Shown here: positions 8,307 to 16,910 of the stretch, one piece after another
Layout: each line of letters opens with the position of its first letter
Numbering within the stretch: position 1 is the stretch's first letter
The notes under the pieces: generated by a model
Databases searched by the model: none
The model's input: the letters and a program-made list of their open reading frames with translations, nothing else
What the model was told of the DNA's origin: nothing
Program-made: the position numbers and the translations under genes
NCBI RefSeq assembly: GCF_000787835.1
Contig: NZ_BBPP01000009.1
Span: 20,704-84,703, forward strand
From: Streptacidiphilus melanogenes
GTDB taxonomy: Bacteria > Actinomycetota > Actinomycetes > Streptomycetales > Streptomycetaceae
DNA: 64,000 nt
Reading direction: 5' to 3'

Positions 8307-8879
8307 ATGGACACCGATCTGGCACGTGAGCGGATCCTGGACGCCGCCGAAGATCTCTTCTACGCACGCGGGATCCAAGCCGTCGGCATGGACGTGATCC
8401 GCGACGCCTCAGGCGTCACGCTGCGGCGCGTCTACCAGCTGTTCCCCTCCAAGAGCGACCTCGTCGAGGCATACCTGGCCCGCAGGGACACTCGCTGGCT
8501 CCAGAGCCTGGCCGCCTACGTCGACGCCGCCGCGGGAGCCCCGGCAGAGCGGCTGGCGGCCGTCTTCGACTGGCTGGAGAACTGGTTCGCGCAGTCCGAC
8601 TTCCACGGATGCGCGTTCATCAACTCCTTCGGCGAGCTGGGCGGCACATCGCCGCAGGTCGCTGCCGCGGCCCGGCGCCACAAGGACACTTTCCACGCCT
8701 ACCTGCGCGAGCTGGCGACGGCTGCGGGAGCGACGGCTGACATCGGCACCCAGATCGCCCTGCTGGCCGAGGGGGCCATGACCACCGCCGCCATCTCAGG
8801 CACGCCCGCTCCAGCCCGCCAGGCCAGGCAGGCGGCGCAGACCCTGCTCACGCTCGAGACAGGCAGGGCCAAGCGCTGA
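8307..8879 (+). CDS. TetR family transcriptional regulator
   Basis: This 190-residue regulator has a standard N-terminal helix-turn-helix: ARERILDAAEDLFYARGIQAVGMDVIRDASGV (about 5-36), then VYQLFPSKSDLVEAYL (about 42-57). The C-terminal ligand domain contains SDFHGCAFINSFGEL, a pattern of the TetR_C_33-like group in which a Cys lies near the effector pocket. The start at 8307 leaves the usual short N-terminus. Two palindromes upstream suggest autoregulation and control of the divergent DUF1348 gene. The inducer is unknown. Confidence 0.92.
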   Translation: MDTDLARERILDAAEDLFYARGIQAVGMDVIRDASGVTLRRVYQLFPSKSDLVEAYLARRDTRWLQSLAAYVDAAAGAPAERLAAVFDWLENWFAQSDFHGCAFINSFGELGGTSPQVAAAARRHKDTFHAYLRELATAAGATADIGTQIALLAEGAMTTAAISGTPAPARQARQAAQTLLTLETGRAKR

Positions 8880-8895
8880 CCTGTGTCTGAGGCTC

Positions 8896-9807
8896 CTAGT
8901 GCTGCCAGACCTTCACCCACTGCACCTGCATGTCGGCCTGGTTGACGTTCGCCGGTGGGGCGTACGGGTAGCCGACGGCCAGGTTGAGGATCACTTCCAT
9001 GGGCAGGGTGGGGATCTCCGCGGGGTCGGCGATCCGCCAGCGGGCGACGCCGTCGACGTACCAGGTGACGGACTTCGGCTCCCAGTCGACCCCGAAGACG
9101 TGGAACCCGGCCGGGAAGTTCACCGGGCCGAACCAGTTCTGACGCTGGGCGGCGCCGCCGTCGGACTTCTGCCAGTGGAGGGTGTTCTGCACCGCCTGGG
9201 TGGTGCCGCTGAACTCGGCGATGTCGATCTCCTGCGGGACGTTGTGCTCCGCGGGGAGCAGCCAGAACGCGGGGAACATGCCCGCCTGGGGCGGGATGCG
9301 GATGGACGCGGCGAAGTAGCCGTGCAGGAAGGTCTCGCGGGGCTGCGCGTTCCAGCTGTCGCGGCCGGTGGTGACCATGCCCGAGGTCCAGGGGTAGGTC
9401 TTGCCGTCGCTGCCCTGCGTGGGCGTGCGCTTGGCCTCCAGGTTGAGTGTGCCGTCGGCGACGGAGACCTGGCCGGGCTGGTACCACTCGAGTTCGCGGT
9501 TGCCCGCGTTGGTGCAGCCGGAGTCGTTCCAGTCGTAGCAGGTGGCCCAGTGGGCGGTGTCGAGGGAGTCGCCGCCGAAGTCGTCGGAGAAGACGAGGTT
9601 CCAGGAGCCTGAGGCCGCAGGGGTGCTGCCGGTGTTGCTCGCGGAGCTCCCCGAGGTTCCGGGCGGCGCTCCCACCACGGAGCCGCCGGACTCACCGCTC
9701 CCGGCTGCCCCGGCTGCCCCGCTGCCGGGAGAGGTGCCGCCGCAGGCCGCAGTCAGGCCCAGCAGCAGGCAGGCTGTCGCGGCCCAGAGCCGGCGGCCAA
9801 CGGGCAT
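8896..9807 (-). CDS. secreted family 16 glycoside hydrolase, lipoprotein
   Basis: This 303-residue protein begins with a lipoprotein signal (MPVGRR, hydrophobic core, lipobox LTAAC with C22). A Gly/Ser/Pro linker of about 45 residues follows, then a GH16 domain (about 68-303). The catalytic site EIDIAEF is at 193-199, with E193 nucleophile, D195 and E198 acid/base. FPAFWLLP and WYVDGV are other family motifs. GH16 enzymes cleave beta-1,3 or mixed-link glucans and galactans; the Ile-Ala-Glu form fits laminarinase-like members. The start at 9807 has GGAGG 9 bases upstream. It would act on the outer cell surface on environmental or fungal glucan. Confidence 0.92.
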   Translation of the reverse strand: MPVGRRLWAATACLLLGLTAACGGTSPGSGAAGAAGSGESGGSVVGAPPGTSGSSASNTGSTPAASGSWNLVFSDDFGGDSLDTAHWATCYDWNDSGCTNAGNRELEWYQPGQVSVADGTLNLEAKRTPTQGSDGKTYPWTSGMVTTGRDSWNAQPRETFLHGYFAASIRIPPQAGMFPAFWLLPAEHNVPQEIDIAEFSGTTQAVQNTLHWQKSDGGAAQRQNWFGPVNFPAGFHVFGVDWEPKSVTWYVDGVARWRIADPAEIPTLPMEVILNLAVGYPYAPPANVNQADMQVQWVKVWQH

Positions 9808-9981
9808 CGGACCCACCTCCTCAGCCGGCCACGGAGCGGGGGGCCACCGCGTCGGCGTGTCCGTGAACCAGTGTGGATCGGGGGGCGACCGGTGCGGCAT
9901 CCCCCGGCCGGGCGACAGTGCTGCCGGGCAGTTCGCAGGTCCGCCTGCGTGCCCCGGGCGCCGTCACCGGCCCTTGACCGC

Positions 9982-12885
9982 TCATCGGACCACGCTCCCC
10001 GCCCGCCCGTGCCGGTCCCGCCCGTGCCTCATCGGGCCGTGCCTCATCGGGCCGTGAGTCTCCGGAACATGCCGGTCCAGACCGTGCGCCTCCAGGCTGT
10101 GCGCGGCCGTCAGGTCGGCGTTCTCCAGCGCCAGCCGGGCGAGCCGCCGCAGGGCGCCGCGTCGGCCCGCCTCCGGCAGGGCCAGGACCGCGAGCACGGC
10201 TCGCGTCTCGTGCGGCAGCGAGGGCGGACGGCAGATGTGGCAGTGCCCCGGACGGTGGCCGAGGAGCGCGGCGACGGCGTCGGCCAGGCCGGCCTGGTAG
10301 GCGCCGGGGGCGACGTGGATGCCGGGCTCGGCCCACTTCCGTGCCTGCGCGGGCACCACGCCGTTGCGCGACCAGCGCAGCAGCGGCAGGTCGGCCGGAC
10401 CTCCGCCGACCGCGAGCACCGGCGGCTCCGCGGGCTCGCCCATCAGCGCGAGCAGCGCTCGCACGCCCTCCGCTGTGTCCGCGCCGCGGGGCACGAAGTC
10501 GGTCTGCTCGGCGCCGGGCACGACGTCGAAGAGGCGAGCGAACCGACGCCCCCTCAGCAGCTCGGCGGTCTCGGCCTCGGGCAGCCCGGTGCGCCGCCCG
10601 TCCGCGCGGCGGACCGAGGCGCGCACGCACCAGTGCGACAGCGGGTCGGTCTCGTGGCCCGGTCGGGAGGCGAGCAGGACGGCCAGCCCGGCGTCGCCCT
10701 CGCCGCGCCGCGCGTCGTCGAGGACCACGCGGACGCGCCCGCTGCCCGCGTCGACGCAGGCCGCGCCGTACTCCCCCACGCCGCCCGCCATTCCGTAGGC
10801 CGCACAGCGGTCGCCCACCTCGGCGAGGGAACGGCCCGTAGCCGGCAGCGCCCGGAAGCCGTGGGCGCGCAGGGCTCGCAGGGCCATGACCCCGAGCGGG
10901 GAGGCGGCGGGAAAGCCGAGGACGTCGGTCTCCAGCACGCCGTCGACGTCGAACACGCACCACCCGCGTGGCTCGGCCGGAGCCCGCCGGTCGAGGTCGG
11001 CCAGCAGGGCGCCCGCGAGGAACCGCTGCGCGGCTCTGGCCTGCGCCCTTCGCGCCCGGGCCCGCAGCATCGGGCCGTCGGCTGCGCCCGCCCCGGCCGT
11101 GAGCCGGACCGTGTTGCGGGCCTGGACCAGCTGGAACAGGAACCAGGATGCCGGGTCGACGCGACGGCCGGTCAGCAGGGTGAAGTGGCGCAGCAGTTCC
11201 CGTTCGGCCTCGTCGTCCGGCGGGCCGTGGGCGACCGCGCCGGCCAGGTCGTAGACGGCGTCGTAGCAGGCCAGGTCGAGGTCGGCGAAGCCGCCCTCCG
11301 CCCAGTCCAGCTTGCGACCGGCGCCGTCGCGGTCCGCCGCCCAGTGCTCGGGGGCGGTGCGGCCGTCGACGAGGCACGGCTGCCGCGCGGACGCGAGCAG
11401 ATGCCGCGTCAACGGCTGGACGAGCGCGGGCCGCAGCAGCACGGCGGCCCGGCCGAGCGCGGGGGCGAGCGTCCGCGCGGCGGACTCCCAGACGGGGTCG
11501 CGCCCGCCGAGCCGCCCGCTGCGGTCCTCGGGCAGCGGGAGCCTGCGCTCGCGCTCCGCCAGGTAGACGGCCAGCTCGCGCGGTTCGACGGGCTGCTGCT
11601 GACCGCCTGCGGGACCGGACAGACCGGGCGGACCGGCCGGACCGCCTGCCGGGCGGTCGCGGAGCAGCACGCCGTCGGCGAAGCCGTACACGCGCGGGAC
11701 GAGCCCGTCGAGGGCCGCTGCCGTGGCCGGGGCGAGCCGTCCGAACCGGCCGACGCCGGTCCATTCGGCGCACAGGGCGAGCTCTTCGCGCACGCCGTCG
11801 CGGTGTTCGACGACGGCGTCGACGGGGACGCAGAGGTGTCGGGTGCGCGCGACCGGCCCGGGCGCAACAGCCCGCACGTCGAGCACCCGCACGCCCGTCA
11901 GCAGCCGCGGCAGCAGCGCCGCGAGCACGCGCGGCGCGAGCAGGGTCGGCACGTGCCAGGCGGATCCCGGCAGCATCACGCAGTCGTGGCGGGCCAGCCG
12001 CTCCGGGACGACGGCCGGGTCGGCGAAGCAGGCGAAGACGGGGACGATCGCGGCCGCCGGAACCCCCACGCGCTGCAGCGCGGCCGCTGCTTCGGCGAGC
12101 GCGCCGCCGGTGACCGGCGGCTCGTCCACCAGCAGCACGCGCGCGGCCGACGATGCGCCGGGAGGCGGCGGGAAGCCGGGCCGGGTCGTGGCCACGGCGA
12201 CACGGCGGTACCCCAAACCGCGCAGGGCCGCTGCCAGCAGCGGCGCGAGGTAGCTGCCGGAGGTGCGGACGCCGAGCACCAGCATCGGCGGCTCCCGGGC
12301 GGGGTAGACCCGGGCGAAGCGGCGGGCCAGCTCGGCGATGTCGTTCGGGTGCTGGTCGAAGCTGCGGAAGCAGGCGGGCGGGCGCAGCAGATCCCGCCCG
12401 ACGAGCCGCGCGGCGGGACCTGGCCCGGCCAGGACGCGTCCGGCGGTGACGGCTCCGGCGTCGTGTCCCAGGGCCAGGCCCGCGAGCGTCAGTGTCAGCC
12501 GCGTCGCCTCCCGGGCCCAGGCGCGCAGCGAGCGGGTCGGCGGGGCCGCCCGGTATCCCGCGCCGACGGCGTCGAGCGCGCGGGAGGCGAGGCGCAGCGC
12601 GGGACGCACCCCGGGACCTTCGGCCCCGTGTTGGGTCAGGTGGACGAGCAGACGGCGCGTCGGCCAGCTGACCCCGTCGATCCGGTCCTCGACGATCTGC
12701 GACGCCCCAGCCGACCACAGGAACGCGTCCAGCCACGCGTCCGCGGCGAGCGCCGCGCACAGACCACCCAGCGCCTCGTCCAGCGTCGCAAACGGGTCCG
12801 GCACCAAGGCGCCCGTCTGCCCGAACGAGGCCGGGGCCCCGGCCGCGCCCGTCGGGCTCGCCTCGCTCCTGGTCGGGCTCATCAT
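9982..12885 (-). CDS. multidomain phosphoribosyltransferase-HAD phosphatase fusion
   Basis: This 967-residue cytoplasmic protein has a type I phosphoribosyltransferase domain at about 170-300. It shows VLGVRTSG and the PRPP-binding type loop VLLVDEPPVTGG at 250-261. A middle region (about 360-640) includes DLDLACYDAVYDLAG and may be kinase/aminotransferase-like, but is not identified. A HAD hydrolase of the Cof/trehalose-phosphatase type lies at about 641-880: DVDG at 646-649, ATGRS at 682-686 and VGGGPADLPLL at 826-836, with Arg where a Lys is usual. The tail is His-rich with tandem GPMRH. Similar PRTase and HAD proteins occur as separate genes in Ter-type stress operons; here they are fused and no Ter genes adjoin. 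The start is ATG 12885 (or 12882) with GGGAG upstream. Product and substrate are unknown. Confidence 0.82.
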   Translation of the reverse strand: MMSPTRSEASPTGAAGAPASFGQTGALVPDPFATLDEALGGLCAALAADAWLDAFLWSAGASQIVEDRIDGVSWPTRRLLVHLTQHGAEGPGVRPALRLASRALDAVGAGYRAAPPTRSLRAWAREATRLTLTLAGLALGHDAGAVTAGRVLAGPGPAARLVGRDLLRPPACFRSFDQHPNDIAELARRFARVYPAREPPMLVLGVRTSGSYLAPLLAAALRGLGYRRVAVATTRPGFPPPPGASSAARVLLVDEPPVTGGALAEAAAALQRVGVPAAAIVPVFACFADPAVVPERLARHDCVMLPGSAWHVPTLLAPRVLAALLPRLLTGVRVLDVRAVAPGPVARTRHLCVPVDAVVEHRDGVREELALCAEWTGVGRFGRLAPATAAALDGLVPRVYGFADGVLLRDRPAGGPAGPPGLSGPAGGQQQPVEPRELAVYLAERERRLPLPEDRSGRLGGRDPVWESAARTLAPALGRAAVLLRPALVQPLTRHLLASARQPCLVDGRTAPEHWAADRDGAGRKLDWAEGGFADLDLACYDAVYDLAGAVAHGPPDDEAERELLRHFTLLTGRRVDPASWFLFQLVQARNTVRLTAGAGAADGPMLRARARRAQARAAQRFLAGALLADLDRRAPAEPRGWCVFDVDGVLETDVLGFPAASPLGVMALRALRAHGFRALPATGRSLAEVGDRCAAYGMAGGVGEYGAACVDAGSGRVRVVLDDARRGEGDAGLAVLLASRPGHETDPLSHWCVRASVRRADGRRTGLPEAETAELLRGRRFARLFDVVPGAEQTDFVPRGADTAEGVRALLALMGEPAEPPVLAVGGGPADLPLLRWSRNGVVPAQARKWAEPGIHVAPGAYQAGLADAVAALLGHRPGHCHICRPPSLPHETRAVLAVLALPEAGRRGALRRLARLALENADLTAAHSLEAHGLDRHVPETHGPMRHGPMRHGRDRHGRAGSVVR
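10024..10053. repeat. 15-bp tandem repeat encoding GPMRH twice
   Basis: GTGCCTCATCGGGCC occurs twice head-to-tail at 10024-10038 and 10039-10053 inside the 3' end of the phosphoribosyltransferase-HAD gene. On the minus strand it encodes a GPMRHGPMRH sequence in the His-rich tail. The repeat is in frame and so can change copy number without breaking the gene. Confidence 0.8.
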
Positions 12886-13008
12886 CGGGCTCCCGGGAAG
12901 CCGGTCGGTACGGGGGCGTCCTCCTCCGTAGGCACTCTTCGTTCAAGGGTGCACCCCGTGACAACGCCGGGCGAGTCGAACCGGTTCACGCCGACGGCCG
13001 TCCGACCG

Positions 13009-13042
13009 CCGCCGACCGCCGCGTGCGGACGGCGGTCGGCGG
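13009..13042 (-). terminator. terminator hairpin after the pyrimidine operon
   Basis: CCGCCGACCGCC (13009-13020) pairs perfectly with GGCGGTCGGCGG (13031-13042) around a 10-base loop. It begins 31 bases beyond the stop of the last minus-strand gene of the operon. There is no U tract, as is common in high-GC actinomycetes. Confidence 0.7.
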
Positions 13043-13073
13043 CCGGGCTGGGCGAGTTCAGCGACGCGACGGG

Positions 13074-14093
13074 TCAGCGACGCGTGACGGCCGGGATCAC
13101 CCCCTGCCCGTAGGCGTCGATCACGTCGTCCACTGCGTCGTGCATGGCGTAGACGGCGAACTGGTGGACGCCCAGCGCGCGCAGCCGCTCCAGCTTGGCG
13201 ACGTGCTGCTCGGCGGTGCCGATCAGGCAGAACCGGTCGACGATCTCGTCCGGGACGAACGTCGTGTCCGGGTTCCCGGCGCGGCCGTGGTGGGAGTAGT
13301 CGTAGCCGTGGCGCTCCTTGATGTAGGCCGTCAGCTCGTCCGGGACCATGCCCGAGTGCTCGCCGTAGCGGGCGACCAGGTCGGCGACGTGGTTGCCGAC
13401 CATGCCACCGAACCATCGGCACTGCTCGCGCGCGTGGGCGAGCTGTTCCGCGCTGCCGTCGGTGACGTAAGCGGGCGCGGCGACACAGATGGTCACCGTG
13501 TCCGGGTCGCGGCCCGCCTCCTCGGCGGCCCGGCGGACGGCCTTGACCATCCACTCCGTCAGGAACTCGTCGGCGAGCTGGAGGATGAAGCCGTCGGCCT
13601 GGCGGCCGGTCAGCTCCAGCGCCTTGGGGCCGTAGGCGCCCATCCAGATCGGGAGCTGCGCCCCCTCCCCCACCCAGGGGATGCGGATCATCGTCCCGTC
13701 GAGTTCGGCCTCCCTCCCCTCGGCGAGCTCCTTGATGACGTGCATGGCGTGCCCGAGCCGCTCCAGCGAGGCGGGCTTGCGGCCCGCGACCCGCTGTGCG
13801 GAGTCGCCGCGGCCGATGCCGCAGACGGTGCGGTTGCCGAACATGTCGTTCAGCGTCGCGAACAGGGAGGCGGTGACCTCCCAGGTGCGGGTGACGGGGT
13901 TGGTGACCATCGGGCCGACCGTCAGCCGCTCCGTGGCCGCGAGGATCTGGCTGTAGATCACGAACGGTTCCTGCCACAGCACGCAGGAGTCGAAGGTCCA
14001 GCCGTGGGTGAACCCGGCCGCCTCCGCGCGCTTCATCCGCTCGACGAGCAGACGGGCCGGGGGGTCGGTCTGGAGCACGAGGCCGATGTCCAT
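13074..14093 (-). CDS. LLM-class F420-dependent oxidoreductase, TIGR03842-like (pyrimidine/hydantoin cluster type)
   Basis: This 339-residue TIM-barrel protein of the luciferase-like superfamily starts MDIGLVLQTDPP. It contains GWTFDSCVLWQEPF, TRTWEVTASLFATLNDMF and IPIWMGAYGPKALEL-like segments (read as LPIWMGAYGPKALEL). This subgroup is known to co-occur with hydantoinase, carbamoyl-beta-alanine hydrolase and omega-aminotransferase genes, exactly the set found here. F420 use is inferred from the family. It may replace a pyridine-nucleotide dihydropyrimidine dehydrogenase or act on a related ring. It is the last gene of the operon, 61 bases after the hydantoinase stop. The start at 14093 was preferred over an in-frame ATG 39 bases upstream, which has poor coding bias. 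Confidence 0.88.
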   Translation of the reverse strand: MDIGLVLQTDPPARLLVERMKRAEAAGFTHGWTFDSCVLWQEPFVIYSQILAATERLTVGPMVTNPVTRTWEVTASLFATLNDMFGNRTVCGIGRGDSAQRVAGRKPASLERLGHAMHVIKELAEGREAELDGTMIRIPWVGEGAQLPIWMGAYGPKALELTGRQADGFILQLADEFLTEWMVKAVRRAAEEAGRDPDTVTICVAAPAYVTDGSAEQLAHAREQCRWFGGMVGNHVADLVARYGEHSGMVPDELTAYIKERHGYDYSHHGRAGNPDTTFVPDEIVDRFCLIGTAEQHVAKLERLRALGVHQFAVYAMHDAVDDVIDAYGQGVIPAVTRR

Positions 14094-14154
14094 GCGGGGC
14101 CTTTCAGTGGTGCGGTGCGGGGGGTGGTGCACGGGATTGCGTGCAGGGCCGCGC

Positions 14155-15561
14155 TCAGTTCAGATACGCGCAGGTGGCGCGCGGCACGAAGGTGCCGTGG
14201 CCGGCGTGGCCGAGGTACTCGCCGCCGTCGACGACCACAGCACCGCGCGACAGGACCGTCCGGGCGCGGCCGGTGACCTGGCGACCCTCGTACGCGGAGT
14301 AGTCGACGTTCATGTGGTGGGTCGCCGCCGACATGGTGTAGCGGTCGTGCGGGTCGAAGACCACGATGTCCGCGTCCGCGCCGGGCGCGATGGTGCCCTT
14401 GCGCGGGTAGAGGCCGAACATCCGGGCGGGCGTGGCGCAGGCCAGCTCGATCCAGCGACGGCGCGAGATGTGCCCGTCCAGGTGGGCCTGGTGCAGCAGG
14501 TCCATCCGGTTCTCCACGCCCGGCAGTCCGTTGGGGATCTTCGAGAAGTCCCCGCGGCCGAGGTCCTTCTGGCCGACGAAGCAGAACGGACAGTGGTCGG
14601 TGGAGACCACGGACAGGTCGTTGGTCCGCAGCCCGCGCCAGAGTGCGGCCTGGTGTTCCCTGGGCCGCAGCGGCGTGGAGCACACGTACTTGGCGCCCTC
14701 GAAGTCCGGCTCGGCCAGGTTGTCCGTGGACAGGAACAGGTACTGCGGGCAGGTCTCACCGAAGACGTTCAGCCCCAGGTCGCGGGCCTGCGCGAGCTCG
14801 GCGACGGCCTGCTCGGCGGAGACGTGGACGACGTACAGCGGGGATCCGGCCACCCGGGCGAGCTGGATCGCCCGGTGCGTCGCCTCGGCCTCCAGCAGCT
14901 CGCGCCGCACCTCGCCGTGGTAGCGCGGGTCGGTGTGCCGGGCGGCGAGGGCCTGCTCGACCAGGACGTCGATGGCGATGCCGTTCTCCGCGTGCATCAT
15001 GATCAGCCCGCCGTTGCCGGCGGAGCGCTGCATGGCGCGCAGGATGCGGCCGTCGTCGCTGTAGAAGACGCCGGGGTAGGCCATGAACAGCTTGAAGCTG
15101 GTCACGCCCTCCTCGACAAGGAGGTCCATCTCCTTCAGCGACTGCTCGGTGACATCCGACATGATCATGTGGAAGCCGTAGTCGATCGCACAGTTGCCCT
15201 GCGCCTTCGCGTGCCAGGCGTCCAGGCCCTCGCGCAGGCTGTGGCCGACGCTCTGCACGGCGAAGTCCACGATCGTGGTCGTGCCGCCGAAGGCGGCCGC
15301 CCGGGTGCCGGTCTCGAAGGTGTCGGAGGCGAAGGTGCCGCCGAAGGGCAGCTCCATGTGCGTGTGCGCGTCCACCCCACCGGGGATCACGTAGCAGTCG
15401 GTGGCGTCGATCGTCCGGTCCGCCCGCCAGGCCTGGGCCTCCGGACTCCCCGTCGCCGCGAGGGCGACCACGCGCTCTCCGTCGATCAGCACGTCGGCGT
15501 GGAGCTCGTCGGCGGCGGTGATCACCAACCCGTTGCGGATGACGGTCCGTCCGTGCGTCAC
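14155..15561 (-). CDS. hydA: dihydropyrimidinase / D-hydantoinase
   Basis: This 468-residue cyclic amidohydrolase has the metal motif GGVDAHTHMELP (H66, H68) and the carboxylated lysine in TSFKLFMAYPG (K157). Later metal histidines lie in MMHAEN and YVVHVSAE, with STDHCPF supplying the metal aspartate. It opens dihydropyrimidine or 5-substituted hydantoin rings to N-carbamoyl-amino acids in the cytoplasm. The GTG start at 15561 overlaps the aminotransferase stop (GTGA), with GAGGAGG just upstream, so the two are coupled. Its neighbours supply the next two steps, supporting dihydropyrimidinase over other amidohydrolases. hydA is used in the D-hydantoinase sense. Confidence 0.93.
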   Translation of the reverse strand: MTHGRTVIRNGLVITAADELHADVLIDGERVVALAATGSPEAQAWRADRTIDATDCYVIPGGVDAHTHMELPFGGTFASDTFETGTRAAAFGGTTTIVDFAVQSVGHSLREGLDAWHAKAQGNCAIDYGFHMIMSDVTEQSLKEMDLLVEEGVTSFKLFMAYPGVFYSDDGRILRAMQRSAGNGGLIMMHAENGIAIDVLVEQALAARHTDPRYHGEVRRELLEAEATHRAIQLARVAGSPLYVVHVSAEQAVAELAQARDLGLNVFGETCPQYLFLSTDNLAEPDFEGAKYVCSTPLRPREHQAALWRGLRTNDLSVVSTDHCPFCFVGQKDLGRGDFSKIPNGLPGVENRMDLLHQAHLDGHISRRRWIELACATPARMFGLYPRKGTIAPGADADIVVFDPHDRYTMSAATHHMNVDYSAYEGRQVTGRARTVLSRGAVVVDGGEYLGHAGHGTFVPRATCAYLN

Positions 15562-16910
15562 AGTGCCTCCTCGATCGCCCACAGCTCCTTCTGCGCCCGG
15601 TCGAGCGCCTGCACCAGCAGCTCCGCGCCCTGCTCGGCCTCGTCGACGGTCAGCGACATCGGCGGCGCGATGCGCAGGGCGTTGCCGAGCGGGCCGCCCT
15701 TGCCGATGAGCAGACCCAGGTCGCGGGCGTGTTCGAGCGCCATCGCCGCGGCGGCCGCGCTGGGCTCGCCCGCGCGGTCCACCAGTTCGACGCCGAGCAT
15801 CAGACCGCGCCCGCGCACCTCGCGGACGACCGGCAGATGCCGCGCCCCGGCCTCGAGCCGCTCGCGCAGCACCGCGCCGACGCGCCGGGCGTTGCCCTGC
15901 AGGTCGTGTTCCAGCAGGTGCCGCAGGTTGGCCAGCGCCCCGGCCGTGGTGACGGGGCTGCCGCCGAAGGTGGAGATGGAGTTCGCGCCGAGGGAGTCCA
16001 TCAGCTCGGCGCGGGCCACGACGCCGCCGATGGACAGGCCGTTGCCGAGGCCCTTGGCGAAGGTCAGCGCGTCCGGCGGCCCGGCCTCCGCGTGGGCCTG
16101 CCAGCCCCAGAAGTGGTCGCCCGTGCGGCCCCAGCCGGTCTGCACCTCGTCGCTGATCCACAGGATGCCGTGCCGGTCCAGCACCCGCTTGAACGCGGCG
16201 AACAGCCCGTCCGGTCCGTGGGTGAACCCGCCGACGCCCTGGATCGGCTCGGCGATCAGCGCGGCGACGGGGCCGCCGACCTGGCCGAGCATGTCCTCCA
16301 GGTCGGCGGTGCAGGCCTCGACGAACGCGGCGTCGTCCAGGTGCGCGAACGGCCCGCGCGTGCGGATCGAACCGTGCACGTAGAGAGTCTGCAACGGCGA
16401 GAAGCTGGTCGGCGACCAGGAGCTGTTGCCGGTGATGCCGATGGTGGAGAAGGAACGCCCGTGGTAGCTGTTGCGCATCGCCAGCACCTGGTTGGAGCGC
16501 CGGTAGCCGGTGGCGAGCAGCAGCGCCGCGTCGTTGGCCTCGGTCCCGGAGGTGGTGAAGAAGACCTTGGCGTCCGGGATGCCGGAGAGCTCGGCGATCT
16601 GCTCGGCGAGCTCGACCATGGGCGAGGAGAGGTAGAGCGTCGAGGTGTGCAGGATCCGCCCGGCCTGGTCGGCGACGGCCTTGGTCACCTCGGGCAGCGC
16701 GTGAGCCGTCATCGTGGTGAGGATGCCGCCGAAGAAGTCCAGGTAGCGGCGGCCGTCGGAGCCGTACACGTGCCGGCCCTCGCCGTGCGTCAGCTCCAGC
16801 GGCTCGCGGTAGTACAGCGCCAGCCAGGACGGGGTGACCGCCCGGTGCCGGTCGAGCAGGCTCTTGGCCTCGTGGGCGGTGTCGTCGGTCGTGTCGTCGG
16901 TCATCACCAC
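15558..16910 (-). CDS. class III PLP aminotransferase, probably beta-alanine (omega-amino acid) transaminase
   Basis: This 450-residue fold-type I PLP enzyme has the phosphate-binding motif TTSGTEANDAA (about 119-129). The cofactor aspartate lies in ISDEVQTGWGRTG (D254) and the Schiff-base lysine in LTFAKGLGNG (K286). Class III enzymes transfer the terminal amino group. Placed between beta-ureidopropionase and hydantoinase, the likely substrate is beta-alanine or beta-aminoisobutyrate, giving malonate or methylmalonate semialdehyde. The sequence after the upstream stop reads GTGGTGATG. GGAGG is best spaced for the GTG at 16910, though the ATG at 16904 is possible. It is transcribed directly after the nitrilase-family gene with no gap. 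Confidence 0.92.
   Translation of the reverse strand: MVMTDDTTDDTAHEAKSLLDRHRAVTPSWLALYYREPLELTHGEGRHVYGSDGRRYLDFFGGILTTMTAHALPEVTKAVADQAGRILHTSTLYLSSPMVELAEQIAELSGIPDAKVFFTTSGTEANDAALLLATGYRRSNQVLAMRNSYHGRSFSTIGITGNSSWSPTSFSPLQTLYVHGSIRTRGPFAHLDDAAFVEACTADLEDMLGQVGGPVAALIAEPIQGVGGFTHGPDGLFAAFKRVLDRHGILWISDEVQTGWGRTGDHFWGWQAHAEAGPPDALTFAKGLGNGLSIGGVVARAELMDSLGANSISTFGGSPVTTAGALANLRHLLEHDLQGNARRVGAVLRERLEAGARHLPVVREVRGRGLMLGVELVDRAGEPSAAAAAMALEHARDLGLLIGKGGPLGNALRIAPPMSLTVDEAEQGAELLVQALDRAQKELWAIEEAL

Noticed and set aside
9821..13113. Long ORFs on both strands over the phosphoribosyltransferase-HAD gene (9821-12964 minus, 9871-13113 plus)
   Set aside because: They are mirror frames produced by very high GC. 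Only the 9982-12885 frame has G/C third positions and recognisable domains.
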